Shown here: one piece after another, positions 1-9,496 of the stretch
Layout of the letters: each line of letters starts with the position of its first letter
Position numbering within the stretch: the first letter of the stretch is position 1
Assembly (NCBI RefSeq): GCF_001425175.1
Contig: NZ_LMDV01000012.1
Coordinates: 1-64,000 of the forward strand
From: Nocardioides sp. Root1257
GTDB taxonomy: Bacteria; Actinomycetota; Actinomycetes; Propionibacteriales; Nocardioidaceae
Direction of reading: 5' to 3'
DNA: 64,000 nt
The notes under the pieces: generated by a model
Seen by the model: only the letters and a program-made list of their open reading frames with translations
Databases searched by the model: none
Told to the model about the DNA's origin: nothing
Translations under genes and position numbers: made by a program

Positions 1-39
1 GACCCCAGCAAGGACTACCAGCCACGAACCCCCAAATGA
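1..39 (+). CDS. C-terminal tail of a truncated gene, possibly a transposase
   Basis: The first 39 bases read in frame 1 as DPSKDYQPRTPK followed by TGA. A strong hairpin follows 2 bases later. The tail resembles the ends I remember for IS481-type transposases of actinobacteria, but twelve residues cannot prove this. Most of the gene lies outside the window. It could equally be the end of another protein or a chance reading frame. Confidence 0.35.
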   Translation, partial: DPSKDYQPRTPK

Positions 40-41
40 AG

Positions 42-77
42 AACACCCGAACCTACGTTTCCGTAGGTCCGGGTGTC
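42..77 (+). terminator. hairpin terminator after the edge gene
   Basis: Arms at 42-57 and 62-77 pair at 14 of 16 positions around a 4-base loop (tttc). It starts 2 bases after the stop codon of the truncated reading frame. There is no T-tract, which is common for actinobacterial terminators. Confidence 0.5.
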
Positions 78-80
78 CGC

Positions 81-99
81 GATGTCCTGAGACATCACA
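81..99. mobile_element. possible insertion sequence right end
   Basis: A perfect 6-base inverted repeat (gatgtc, ctga, gacatc; 81-96) is followed by ACA, so the reverse strand begins TGTGATGTCTC. Ends that start with TGT are usual for several IS families, including IS481. With the truncated reading frame just before it, this could be the right end of an element running off the window. The other end is not visible, so this stays tentative. Confidence 0.25.
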
Positions 100-734
100 T
101 TTGTAGCGGGGGGACGTCCCAGCGCCCTGATCGCGATCCCAGGCGGCGGCGGCTTCCCGCGTACATCGAGCCGTGCACCAGGTTGCTGCACCAGGTGCTG
201 CACCAGATCTCGGAGCGTCGTCCCGATCATCGATCCACAAACTCTCGGCGGGCGTTGAGCGCGCTTAGCGCGTCTCACTCAGACTCTCACCGCCGCGCCC
301 TGACGGCAACAGTCGCCTCTCGGCGGCGCCTGAGTCCGCCCGACCGGCCACAGGCGAACCGCACTGAAGGCTATCTAGTCGCCGCGTGACGACGAGGATG
401 TCAAGACGCTGATCTGTCGCGATCCGCTCCCCGTCTCGCCACCTTGCACGGAGGGTGGCACGGACTACTCACGACGCTCCGCGGACTGCTGGTCGTCGTC
501 CCCTGATCGTTGCCTCGCCGGCGCTGAGTCCGCTGCCGCTGTATCCGCAGTCTCGCCCATTCCAGGCAGAACGGACATTTTGAGTCCGATAGGGACCTAG
601 GATCACGGCTCGGCTGGGTCCGACTGTCTGGTCGGACCTGTTGTGGCCAGCTTCGTCCCTTCTCCAAAGCGCCCCCAATCTCTCTTCCCGCGGAACGTCC
701 TTTCCCGCGTAGCAACGAAGGAAGCCAGTCGACC
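100..734. other. noncoding stretch upstream of the RCC1-repeat gene
   Basis: I find no convincing gene here; the open frames are arginine- and serine-rich shadows. The octamer TGCACCAG occurs three times at 174, 187 and 199 (spacing 13 and 12). The purine-rich stretch at 717-725 is the likely ribosome binding site of the next gene. The rest may hold its promoter, which I cannot pinpoint. Confidence 0.5.
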
Positions 735-3700
735 TTGATCTCCACGCTTGTCGGTCACCTCCGACGCAGCGCGTTCGCGCTGCTGCTCTCCCTCGTCCTG
801 AGTGCCGGCGTTCTGCCTCTCGTCGGCGCCACCCCGGTTGCCGACGCTGCATCCGCCGCACCGGGTACGGGCAGCCCGTCGGCTGCAGGGTCCGCTGCGG
901 GCAGCCATCCTCCGCAGGACCGCGCTGCGGCAGCCGGGGTCATCGCCGGCGAGCAGGTCGTACTGAGCGCCCGGGTACGCGTGGCGAAACCCCGCAAGGT
1001 CGTATTGCAGGCCAAGGTCGGCGGCAGTAAGAAGTGGCAGACCGTGGCCCGAAAGAAGACCACCCGCAAGGGCAAGGTCGCCTTCGCGACCGCGGTCCCT
1101 CAGCGCACCGGTGTGAGCGTGACGTACCGGATCATCGCCCCAGCCACCAAGGTGAACGGCAAGCGGCTACCGGCGGCGCAGCTGCTCAAACGGTCCTTCA
1201 AGATCGTCACCCAGTCCGGGACGCTGAAGATGCCGCCCACGGTGAAGCAGAACACGAACTTCGCTATCACCGCCCAGTTCTCCCCAGTCCGCAAGGGTCG
1301 GATGGTCGATGTGCAGCGCCGCGAAGGCGGAACCTGGCTCACCGTCGCCTCGGCCGCGCAGGGCGCGACCGGTGCCGCGACGTTCAACCTCTCTGCCATC
1401 ACGGCGGGCGCATTCGCCTACCGCGCCACTGCACGGGCGTTCAAGGGCGCCGCCGCCGTCGCCTCCGCGAGCCAGACCCTCACGATCACTGCCCAGCAAG
1501 TCACCGAAAGTCCCGACCTCACCGTGGTTGATCTCACCGCGATGACCACCATCGAGACCTACGACTCCCAGACCGGCGACATCATCCTCGACCGCAACGC
1601 TCCCCCAGCACTCGCCAACGCGAGCGCCGGAGACGTGCTGGCCTTCGGCGTCAGCACCAAGACACCGCGCGGCGCTCTACGCAAGGTCATCGCGGTGACG
1701 ACCAACCCGGGCGGCACCAAGACCATCACCACCGGCCCGGCCCAGATCACCGACGCGGTCACTGATCTGCCCGACAACATGTCAGAGATCCAGTTGACCC
1801 CGGTCTCCACGACGGCGAGACCTGTCCTCGACGGGGTCGCAGCGAACACCCGGATGCGCCGTAGCCCGGCGTTCGGGCGCGCCGTCATCGCCGCCGCCTC
1901 CAGCGATGAGGACGACGAGGGCATCGACTTCTCCATCCCGACCACGACGGTTACCGTCCCGCTGGGCGACGGCGGATCCATCGCGGTCGAGATCGACGGC
2001 GACGTCAACGTCAACCCCGAGGCCGACCTCAAGGTCGACATTGACTGGTTCGCCGACCTCGGCTCCTACCGTCTCGGGGCGGGCATGGACTTCGACAGCA
2101 GTGTGCGCACCAAGATCACGGCGACCACTAAGAACGCCATCGGTGAGGCCCTGTGCACCACCGACTCCGACACCGGACACGTCTCCGACAGCGAAGCTGG
2201 TGAAGACTCCGGAGACACCTCGGAAGAGGCCGAGCCTGATTGCAGTGGCGAGTTCACCATCGCCGAGATCTCGCGCACCTTCGCCGGAGCCATCGGCCCG
2301 CTCCCGGTAGCGGTCACCGTCGAGGGAGCCATCGTGGCGACCATGCACGCCGAGGGCAACGTCGGCATCGAGTTCGTCACCGATACCACCGGGCTCGCCT
2401 ACGTCGGCGTGGAAGGCGACAAGGACCACGATCACGGCCTCAAGCCCAAGTTCACCTTCGACGCCCCCGACGTATCCGGCGACCTCACCGGCATCACCGC
2501 CAACGGCACCGCAGGCATGGGCATCGGCGCACAGGCCAGCCTCTACATGTACGACGTCTTCGGCCCCACCGTCGCCATCGGCTACGGCATGGAGATCGCA
2601 CTGGGCTACGACGGCGACGACTGGACCTGCGCGGCCAAGCACGGACCCGAGCTCTCCCTGACCCTCGGGTTCAGCAGCCACCTGCAAGACCTCATGCCGG
2701 TCGAACTGCCTGAGGCATCGTGGAAGACCGACTTCGGAGCCGAATCCTCAGTCGATGCATGCGCCAGCGACGAGGACCCGCCGCCGCCGGACCCGCCGCA
2801 GATTGCGAACTCCTACCTGTGGAACGCGCACCTAAAGACTCCGTACGAGAAGTCTCTGTCGCTGGTCGGGTACCGCACCGGCACGTGGAAGATCGTGCGC
2901 GGCGCGCTGCCTGCGGGCCTTCGACTCGGCACCGACGGACAGATCACCGGCACCCCCACCGGAGCACTGGGTGACTACACGTTCACGGTCAAGGCCACCG
3001 ACCTGTGGGACCAGAGCGTCACCGGGGAGTTCGCCATCGAGCTGAAGGATGAACTGCCCCCGGTTGACCCCGACGCGCCCACGACTCCCGGGGATCCGGG
3101 CAGCCAAGACGACCCCACCCTGCCGAGGATCGAGATCGCAGGAGGCGTCTCTGCCGGCGCAACGCCGTGCGCGGTCAAGAGCAACGGCACCCTGTGGTGC
3201 TGGGGCTCCAACGCCTACGGGGCACTGGGGCAGGGCACCTCATCATTTGACTCCACGCTGACCCCGGTGCGCGTGGGTGCCACACATACGTGGTCCAAGG
3301 TCAGCCAGCAGTGTGCGATCACCACGGTGCGCACGCTGTGGTGCTGGGGGGAGAACTACAACGGACAGCGCGGCGGCAGGCCCACGATCGGAGAGCCGAT
3401 TGACAGTGCCGGGGTAACCAGTCCCGCGCAGGTCGGCACGGACAGCAACTGGGCGGAGGTCTCCTCTGGCGGCGACCACACCTGTGCCATCAAGGCCGAC
3501 ACCAGCGCCTGGTGCTGGGGCCGCAACGACCTCGGCCAGCTCGGCAATGGCACTAGCGGCAAGTGGACCAACCCCACACCCACCAAGGTGCGAGGCAACC
3601 ATCAGTGGCTCAGCGTGCAGACCGGCATCGACTACACGTGTGGCCTCGACCTCAATCGGAGCCTGTGGTGCTGGGGGCAGGACGACGGCCTCTGGTTCAA

Positions 3701-4190
3701 GAGCGGCGAAGAAGGCAAGGTGTTCACGGCCCCAGTGAAGATGAGCACTGACACCGACTGGCGCTCCCTGTCGGTGGACTACACGCATAGCTGCGCCACC
3801 AAGACGAACGGCACCCTATGGTGCTGGGGCTACTCCTATGCGGGGGAGCTCGGCATGGCGTGGGACCTGGACGAAGGTGTCGATCGCTCTGAACCGGGCC
3901 GGGTCGACAACGGCACGAACTGGGCCACGGTGAGCGCGGCGGGCTGGTTGACGTGTGCCACCAAGACCGACCACACCGTGTGGTGCCTAGGTCAGGCGGA
4001 CGCGACGGACTACAGGGACGGCTACTACTCCATCCACGACTACGGCGAGACACCGATCCGAGTCGGGACCGCCGCCGACTACGCACGGGTGAGCGCGAGC
4101 GAAGCCGGTGGCTGCGCCATCACCACTGACGCCACCACGGTGCGGTGCTGGTCTGGCAAGCACCCGGCCGCCGCGAGCATTTTCGAGTAG
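735..4190 (+). CDS. secreted RCC1-repeat protein with Ig-like domains
   Basis: A 1151-aa exported protein starting at TTG, with gaagga about ten bases upstream. Residues 1-40 form a signal peptide (arginines, then an LLLSLVLSAGVLPLVG core, then Ala-rich cleavage region). Residues about 60-250 look like two beta-sandwich repeats. The middle (about 250-680) is acidic and Gly/Asp/Thr-rich and I do not recognise it. Residues about 690-772 resemble a putative Ig domain (ALPAGLRLGTDGQITGTPTG). After a Pro/Asp linker, about 805-1151 hold roughly seven RCC1-like blades with paired cysteines, as in CAVKSNGTLWCWGSNAYG. RCC1 propellers usually bind proteins or ligands. No LPxTG or membrane anchor is seen, so it is probably released or loosely surface-bound. 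Its target is unknown. Confidence 0.8.
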   Translation: MISTLVGHLRRSAFALLLSLVLSAGVLPLVGATPVADAASAAPGTGSPSAAGSAAGSHPPQDRAAAAGVIAGEQVVLSARVRVAKPRKVVLQAKVGGSKKWQTVARKKTTRKGKVAFATAVPQRTGVSVTYRIIAPATKVNGKRLPAAQLLKRSFKIVTQSGTLKMPPTVKQNTNFAITAQFSPVRKGRMVDVQRREGGTWLTVASAAQGATGAATFNLSAITAGAFAYRATARAFKGAAAVASASQTLTITAQQVTESPDLTVVDLTAMTTIETYDSQTGDIILDRNAPPALANASAGDVLAFGVSTKTPRGALRKVIAVTTNPGGTKTITTGPAQITDAVTDLPDNMSEIQLTPVSTTARPVLDGVAANTRMRRSPAFGRAVIAAASSDEDDEGIDFSIPTTTVTVPLGDGGSIAVEIDGDVNVNPEADLKVDIDWFADLGSYRLGAGMDFDSSVRTKITATTKNAIGEALCTTDSDTGHVSDSEAGEDSGDTSEEAEPDCSGEFTIAEISRTFAGAIGPLPVAVTVEGAIVATMHAEGNVGIEFVTDTTGLAYVGVEGDKDHDHGLKPKFTFDAPDVSGDLTGITANGTAGMGIGAQASLYMYDVFGPTVAIGYGMEIALGYDGDDWTCAAKHGPELSLTLGFSSHLQDLMPVELPEASWKTDFGAESSVDACASDEDPPPPDPPQIANSYLWNAHLKTPYEKSLSLVGYRTGTWKIVRGALPAGLRLGTDGQITGTPTGALGDYTFTVKATDLWDQSVTGEFAIELKDELPPVDPDAPTTPGDPGSQDDPTLPRIEIAGGVSAGATPCAVKSNGTLWCWGSNAYGALGQGTSSFDSTLTPVRVGATHTWSKVSQQCAITTVRTLWCWGENYNGQRGGRPTIGEPIDSAGVTSPAQVGTDSNWAEVSSGGDHTCAIKADTSAWCWGRNDLGQLGNGTSGKWTNPTPTKVRGNHQWLSVQTGIDYTCGLDLNRSLWCWGQDDGLWFKSGEEGKVFTAPVKMSTDTDWRSLSVDYTHSCATKTNGTLWCWGYSYAGELGMAWDLDEGVDRSEPGRVDNGTNWATVSAAGWLTCATKTDHTVWCLGQADATDYRDGYYSIHDYGETPIRVGTAADYARVSASEAGGCAITTDATTVRCWSGKHPAAASIFE

Positions 4191-4233
4191 GCCCAAGGAC
4201 CGGCGCGAAGCCAGGTAGCCGTGTCCTGGACGA

Positions 4234-4270
4234 CCAGCGCCTCGTGATCACTGCAATCACGAGGCGCTGG
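4234..4270. terminator. perfect 15-bp stem terminator
   Basis: Arms 4234-4248 and 4256-4270 are perfect reverse complements around a 7-base loop (cactgca), 43 bases after the stop of the RCC1-repeat gene. It can act in either direction and may also stop transcription leaving the IS110 transposase. Confidence 0.75.
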
Positions 4271-4455
4271 TGCGGGACGGGCTCGCGGCGTCGCCCGACC
4301 TTCGCTCGACGTCCCAGGCACCGTAGGGCACTGCGCCGGCACCAATGTATGGATGCATCGTCGACCACAGTCGCGCCGACCGCCGACCTGACACCGGCAG
4401 GAAACAACCGGGAGGATGCCTTTCGTGAACGCGTCATCCCGGCTCCCCTCTGTCG

Positions 4456-5664
4456 TCAACCCGTGTTTCTGAGGTCTGACTGTTCGGGGCTCTGTCGCGT
4501 TGAGTGCTGGGCGGCGTAGCGTCGTAGGTGCGGGTCCGGGAGTGGCTGATCCGAAGTGTCGATGTGCGGGGGCAGGTCGACCGCGCTGGATTCTTGAGAC
4601 GCCCCGCAGTGCCCTCCCGGGCTCGTCGGGGACGCGATGGTGTCGGCGACGAGCTGCTTGTAGATCGCGTCGGAGATTCGGCGCTTGAGGCAGCGCAGCG
4701 CCTCTTGGGGCTTCTTCCCTGCCGCTCGTTTGCGGCGGTAGTAGGCACGGCCTTCGGTGTCGAGCCGCAGCTGTGTGACCGCGGCGATGTGGATCATGTG
4801 GTTGACCCGGCGGTTGCCAGCTCGCGAGAGGCGGTGCCGGTTCTGTTCGCCGGAGGATGCGTCCAGTGGCGCGGTGCCGGTCCAGGAGGCGAACCGGTTG
4901 CGGTCAGCGAACCGGGCGACATCCCCGACGTCGGCGTGGATCCGGGCGGCGACGACGGGTCCGATGCCGTGGATGTCCATCAGGTGCGACTCGCGGGCTT
5001 GAACCATCGCTTTGAGCTCAGCGGTGGCCTTCTTCATCTTGACCTCGATCGCGATGAGGTCGGCGAGTTCCTCGGCGGCGATGCGGCGTCGTGTCTTGCC
5101 GGCGATGTCGCGGGGTCGGACGCTGGCGAGCATGGCCTTCGCCTGGCCGGAGGTGAGGTCCTTCTTCGCCTGCCCCGGCTGGAGTTCTGCGAGCAGTGCT
5201 TGCAGGCGACACACGATCTGGACGCGTCGTCGGGTCAGGGTTTCGCGGCGGTCGGTGAGCATCCGCATGGCCTCGAGCTCAGCGTCCACGTGCAGCACGC
5301 GGAGGGTCTTGGTGCGGACGCCGACGACGGCGACGGAGTGCGCATCGAGGGCGTCGGTCTTGCGGTTGTGGCCGGTGTCGAACAGGCGGACTCGGGCTGC
5401 GAGCTTGGCTGGGACGTCGACGACGTTCTCGCCGGCTTCGAGGAGCCGCTGGGCCAGTGGACGCCCGGCGCCGTTGGCTCCTTCGACGGCCCAGACCCGG
5501 TCAGGCCAGGTGCTCGCGTAGGCGCGCATGGCCGTGTAGCCGGCGTGGTCGGTGGTGAACCGCCCGTTGCCGAGCTTCTTCTCGTGTTGGTCGATGACCT
5601 CGATCGTGGCTGACAGCTTGTGTGGATCGACGCCGATGACGACCCGGCCGATTGCCTTGCTCAT
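4456..5664 (-). CDS. IS110-family transposase (DEDD recombinase)
   Basis: A full-length 402-aa IS110-type transposase. The RuvC-like DEDD residues fit Asp13 (VIGVDPHK), Glu61 (WAVEGANG), Asp104 and Asp107 (KTDALDAHS). A coiled-coil stretch follows, then the Transposase_20 domain with IHGIGPVVAARIHADVG and FASWTGTAPLDASSGEQNRH; the serine pair in DASSG fits the catalytic serine of this family. No frameshift or early stop is seen, so it looks functional. IS110 elements lack clear terminal inverted repeats and use a structured bridge RNA encoded in a flanking noncoding region. The element sits between the RCC1-repeat gene and the STAND gene. Confidence 0.93.
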   Translation of the reverse strand: MSKAIGRVVIGVDPHKLSATIEVIDQHEKKLGNGRFTTDHAGYTAMRAYASTWPDRVWAVEGANGAGRPLAQRLLEAGENVVDVPAKLAARVRLFDTGHNRKTDALDAHSVAVVGVRTKTLRVLHVDAELEAMRMLTDRRETLTRRRVQIVCRLQALLAELQPGQAKKDLTSGQAKAMLASVRPRDIAGKTRRRIAAEELADLIAIEVKMKKATAELKAMVQARESHLMDIHGIGPVVAARIHADVGDVARFADRNRFASWTGTAPLDASSGEQNRHRLSRAGNRRVNHMIHIAAVTQLRLDTEGRAYYRRKRAAGKKPQEALRCLKRRISDAIYKQLVADTIASPTSPGGHCGASQESSAVDLPPHIDTSDQPLPDPHLRRYAAQHSTRQSPEQSDLRNTG

Positions 5665-5986
5665 GTGGTTTCCCGCCTGTTCGCTTCCAGATGGACGGCG
5701 AGGTGGGCATTGCTACTACGAGCTGGGCAGTCCCCTCTTGAGCCACGCCTCGTCAGCAGTGCTCAGCGGGCCGCAAACCGGAAGAGGGCCACACCGACGA
5801 CGCCGGTGGGCAGCCCAAAAGAGAGCGAGCCCGCCGAGCACCTGAGACCGAGTCTGGCCAGACGCCGGTCCTGCCGGGGAGTCTCTAGTAGCCCATAAAG
5901 ACGCAGTCCTCGTCCGCGAAGCTTGACCCAATTCCGCGTGGTGAAATGCGTCCCCCTACGCGCCGGATAATCACCGCACATTGCCG
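5665..5986 (-). other. IS110 upstream noncoding region, candidate bridge RNA
   Basis: This 322-base gap lies upstream of the transposase. In the IS110 subgroup of IS110 elements this is where the bridge RNA is encoded; IS1111-type elements place it downstream instead. Visible structure: a 7-bp pair at 5733-5739 and 5782-5788 enclosing about 42 bases, and a perfect palindrome gtctggccagac at 5852-5863. I cannot define the element end or the RNA limits by eye. No protein gene is evident. Confidence 0.3.
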
Positions 5987-8900
5987 CTAGTAGTCGCGGG
6001 TTCCGCGGACAGCCGCCCGTCTTGCTTGGGCGAGGGCTTCCTTGAGTAGGGGCTCGTAGATCTCGATGCCGCGCCGGCCGAGGCGGGCAATGTCCTCGTC
6101 GTCAGAGGTGGCGAGGTCTCGGAGGTTGTCGAGTTTGGCTGCGTACCGTTCATGGTCCTCGCCTGAGAATGTTCCGACTTCGAGGGTGTGGAGGAGGTCG
6201 TCGGGGTCAGGGTTGAGTGGGCGGAGCATGGTGGCAAGGGTGTCGAGTGAGTAGCGGGGTCCGAACTGGAACTGCAGTGCGCCGAGCAGCCTGCGGACTG
6301 GGATGTTGAAGGTGGGGTCGCTGACGGCTTCGGTGATCCAGTCGGTGTTTCTGCCGGCGATGACCCAGAAGAGTTCGCGCGCCAGTTCGGTGCCTTTGAC
6401 GTTCTGCCAGAGCTTGGTCCGTTCGGCGGGGGTGAGGAGCCGGACGGGTTCTTCCCATTCGTCGAGGTCTCGATAGCTGCCGGGCATCGTGTTCGTGGCG
6501 TGCCTGGTGAAGAGTTCGATGAAGACCTCGGGTGACGCTTTGGCGAGCGCGTTGAGCGCTTGGGTGTGGATGTAGTCGCGCCTGCTGTTCTCCGGGACGG
6601 TGTAGGACTTCATGGCGTTGAGCCAGTCCGAGTCTTCAGGTCTGGGGTCGTTGTCATAGGTCCATTCGGCGGCCCAGAGCGCTGCGGCGGTTCCGCGGAC
6701 GTCTTGGTTGGGGTGGGTGAACAGCGCCCGCCTGGTGGGTTCGGGTGCGTGTTTGAGGACGAACCCTGACTCCAGTTGTTGGAGGTCATCGGGGGTCAGT
6801 TGGTCGACGACTCTTTGGACTAAGGCCGAATGGGTCGATTGGCTGACGACCGCGCTGATGACGCCGTGTCGGCTGTTCGGCTCGGCGAGCAGTCGGTCGG
6901 CGATCTTGGTGGTGGTGAATTGGTCGGTGCGGGCGCATACGTCGATGAGTGCGGATGCTGATCCGGCGAGCCCGTGGTCGATGGCCGCGGTGAGCCACTT
7001 CATTGGGTCGGGATCCGGTTGGTACGCGAGGCGGGCGAACACTTGCCAGGTGCCGGTGGTTGTTTGGCCGGCGGTTGCAAGTTCGGGTTCGTGGGTCTTG
7101 AGCCACTCCATGAGCACGTCGGGTGCCTGTTGTTGGAACGGTGCAAGGGCCTTGTCGAGCGCGGCTTCTTTGCGGCGCATGACTTCTTCGTAGTCGGTCA
7201 GGCGTTCGCGATCTTGGGTGAGGGCTGCGAACAGTTTGTCTGGTTCGTCGAGCCGGATCTTGAGGGTGCTCGCAGTCTTGTTGAAGCGGGCTCGGACACC
7301 GGGGGTGATGATGGTCGGGGCGAGGGTGCTCGCGATGTCCTTCGCGATGCGTTTGCCGGCCCGTACTTGGGCTTTGTTGGTCTTACCTCCGAAGGGAAGG
7401 GCCCATCCGTTCGCGATCCGGACCCATTTGTCGAGCAGGTCGATCAGTTCGAGCTGAAGGGCGGGCGTCAGACCGGGGGCACGAGTTGCGAGTGCAGGCT
7501 GGAGGGAGTCGTACAACGTTTCCATGTGGGTGGCGGCCCAGGTGAACGACTGCAGGATGAATTGGTGGAGGACCTCGGGGTTCATGTAGTTGCCGTCGAA
7601 CGTGGGGGCGAGGGTTTCGGACGCCAGTGCGACCCGGACGGTGTCGGTGAGGTCGGCATCCGGTACGGACTGGAGCGCTTCGACGAGTTTCATGAGGTCG
7701 GCGAGTTGGGGCTGGTCGCCGCTGCGGGCGTTGCGGACTTCTTCGACGAGCTCCTTGACTGCAGGCTTGATGTCGCGACCTGCACCTTCGAGCAGGGTGA
7801 GCGCCTCGACGAAGGTGCGAACGACGCCAGGGATGTTGCTTTCCACCGCGTCGGCGACGCGTGCGGCTAGGAGTTTCGCTTCGCTCTCGGCAGTCGTGGG
7901 GTAGCCGGTGTTGAGCGCTGTGGTGACGCGGGCGAAGTGGATGTCGACGACAGCTTGGCCCTGTTCGGGGCCGAGCTGGCCGAAGCTTCGTAGGAGTTCG
8001 ACGTCCTTCTTGGCGTCGGGTCGCACAGCGATGAGGTCTGCGGTGGTCGGCACTCTTGGGTGCGTTGCGCCGAGGAGTTTGGTGTAGATCTGGATCTGCA
8101 TGATGTCGGCAGCCAGTTCAGGGAACGCGTCTTTGACGTCGCTGAGGCGGACGGGTGAAGCAGCGCCGGAGAAGTAGACCTCGGATGCGACACTCGCGGC
8201 AATGATGTGCGGTTGGACGCGGTAGGTCTGGGTGTGTTCTATCTGCTTCGTCTCATGGTTGTAGTGCTTGTGGTCCTGCACGTCGACGAGACCGGCGATC
8301 GCGACCGAGCGGATGAGTCGGATCAGTTCGGGTTGCCGGATCTGGAGAAGGTCCGCCAAACGTCGTACTTGGTCGTCGTTCACCTGCCCGAGGAGTGCCA
8401 GGGTGCCGAGCACATCGACTGCGTCCTCCGAGGCTTTGGACATGCGCAGGAACCCGAAGATCTGGTCGCGCAGCGCGTTGCCGGTCCACACGGACTTCCA
8501 GTCACTTTCGTGAATGAGGAGGTCGGCCAGGTTCAGCGCCCAGGCCGGGCGGCCGTCGGCTTGCGTGAGGAGGTGCACGATCACGGAAAGCCGGGTGATG
8601 CCGCGTTCCCGGAGTATTGCTCCGAGCTCTTCGCGAGTGAGGAGGTCGACCTCAAACTGGACCGATTTCGGAAGGTGGTCTGCGACCCGGTCAATCTCGT
8701 GCGGCCAGCAGGTTGCGACGATCCGGTACTCGAGCTTCTCCGCGTCTCGTAGCAGCAGGAGCAGGTTGAGGTCTTGGAGGCGTGCGCCAGCGTCGTCGAC
8801 TATGACCAGGGCGGGCCTGGTTTCGATGAGGTCGTCGAGAAGGCGTTCGGGCGTGGGTTGCCGTTCGAGGAACAGTGCGCCCTCGAGCTTGCTGGCTACG

Positions 8901-9496
8901 TGGCTCTTTCCGACGCCTGGAACTCCGAACAGGGTCACGTCGGTGTCGGACTCGTTCACCTCGGCGATCAGGGCGTCGCGTCCGATGGTCGCTAGTTGCT
9001 GTTCGTCGGGGCGTGCTCCGCGCGGTTGGCGCGAGAAGCTGTATGGGCCGCCTTCGATGCCGAGGATCTTTCGTCGCCAGTCGGGGTTCTCGCGGAACTG
9101 GTTCGCGAACCATGCTCGGTCGTAGACCTGCACGAGTTCGCAGTCGAACTCTTTGGCGATGTCTTTGAGCTTCTCGCGCTTGGACCTGTTCGCTTCGGCG
9201 AGGTTGACCACGACGACACGGTCGACGGGGACTTTGTTCTTCCTCATCGAACGGAGGCTGTCTCGAAGGCTCTTCTTCGCGCCGTCCCAGCTCCGCGAGG
9301 ACGTGACGATGAGTCCGGTGGTCCGCTCGTCGTCGGTGATCTCTGCGTCGAGACCGAAGTCTGTGCCTCCGGTGATCGGCACGAGTCCGGGGTGGAGGGG
9401 GCTGAGCAGGGAGGTCGCACAATTTTCGAAGTCGTGCGGGTTGATCCGTGCACGCGTATCGGAGAGGCGCTGATCGATGCGGTCGAGCAGGTTCAC
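5987..9496 (-). CDS. STAND-type NTPase with Mrr/PD-(D/E)xK-like N-terminus
   Basis: Large protein (1169 aa from a GTG at 9496 preceded by GAGGTGG; the frame stays open to 9733, and an ATG at 9523 is an alternative). Residues about 20-70 resemble an Mrr-like restriction endonuclease fold (FENCATSLLSPL, then GGTDFGLDAEI with Asp46 and Asp50), but the expected QxK-type catalytic strand reads LIVTSS, so nuclease activity is doubtful. A P-loop GVPGVGKS lies at 191-198 and Walker B LVIVDDAG near 230-236. About 800 residues of helical, HEAT-like sequence follow. This N-terminal effector, NTPase and sensor layout is that of STAND proteins such as Avs antiphage sensors. The location beside an insertion sequence suits a defence gene. 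Function is inferred from architecture only. Confidence 0.72.
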   Translation of the reverse strand: MNLLDRIDQRLSDTRARINPHDFENCATSLLSPLHPGLVPITGGTDFGLDAEITDDERTTGLIVTSSRSWDGAKKSLRDSLRSMRKNKVPVDRVVVVNLAEANRSKREKLKDIAKEFDCELVQVYDRAWFANQFRENPDWRRKILGIEGGPYSFSRQPRGARPDEQQLATIGRDALIAEVNESDTDVTLFGVPGVGKSHVASKLEGALFLERQPTPERLLDDLIETRPALVIVDDAGARLQDLNLLLLLRDAEKLEYRIVATCWPHEIDRVADHLPKSVQFEVDLLTREELGAILRERGITRLSVIVHLLTQADGRPAWALNLADLLIHESDWKSVWTGNALRDQIFGFLRMSKASEDAVDVLGTLALLGQVNDDQVRRLADLLQIRQPELIRLIRSVAIAGLVDVQDHKHYNHETKQIEHTQTYRVQPHIIAASVASEVYFSGAASPVRLSDVKDAFPELAADIMQIQIYTKLLGATHPRVPTTADLIAVRPDAKKDVELLRSFGQLGPEQGQAVVDIHFARVTTALNTGYPTTAESEAKLLAARVADAVESNIPGVVRTFVEALTLLEGAGRDIKPAVKELVEEVRNARSGDQPQLADLMKLVEALQSVPDADLTDTVRVALASETLAPTFDGNYMNPEVLHQFILQSFTWAATHMETLYDSLQPALATRAPGLTPALQLELIDLLDKWVRIANGWALPFGGKTNKAQVRAGKRIAKDIASTLAPTIITPGVRARFNKTASTLKIRLDEPDKLFAALTQDRERLTDYEEVMRRKEAALDKALAPFQQQAPDVLMEWLKTHEPELATAGQTTTGTWQVFARLAYQPDPDPMKWLTAAIDHGLAGSASALIDVCARTDQFTTTKIADRLLAEPNSRHGVISAVVSQSTHSALVQRVVDQLTPDDLQQLESGFVLKHAPEPTRRALFTHPNQDVRGTAAALWAAEWTYDNDPRPEDSDWLNAMKSYTVPENSRRDYIHTQALNALAKASPEVFIELFTRHATNTMPGSYRDLDEWEEPVRLLTPAERTKLWQNVKGTELARELFWVIAGRNTDWITEAVSDPTFNIPVRRLLGALQFQFGPRYSLDTLATMLRPLNPDPDDLLHTLEVGTFSGEDHERYAAKLDNLRDLATSDDEDIARLGRRGIEIYEPLLKEALAQARRAAVRGTRDY

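Noticed and set aside
174..206. Three TGCACCAG copies spaced 13 and 12 bases
   Set aside because: Too short and too few for a CRISPR or iteron array; no adjacent replication or cas gene.
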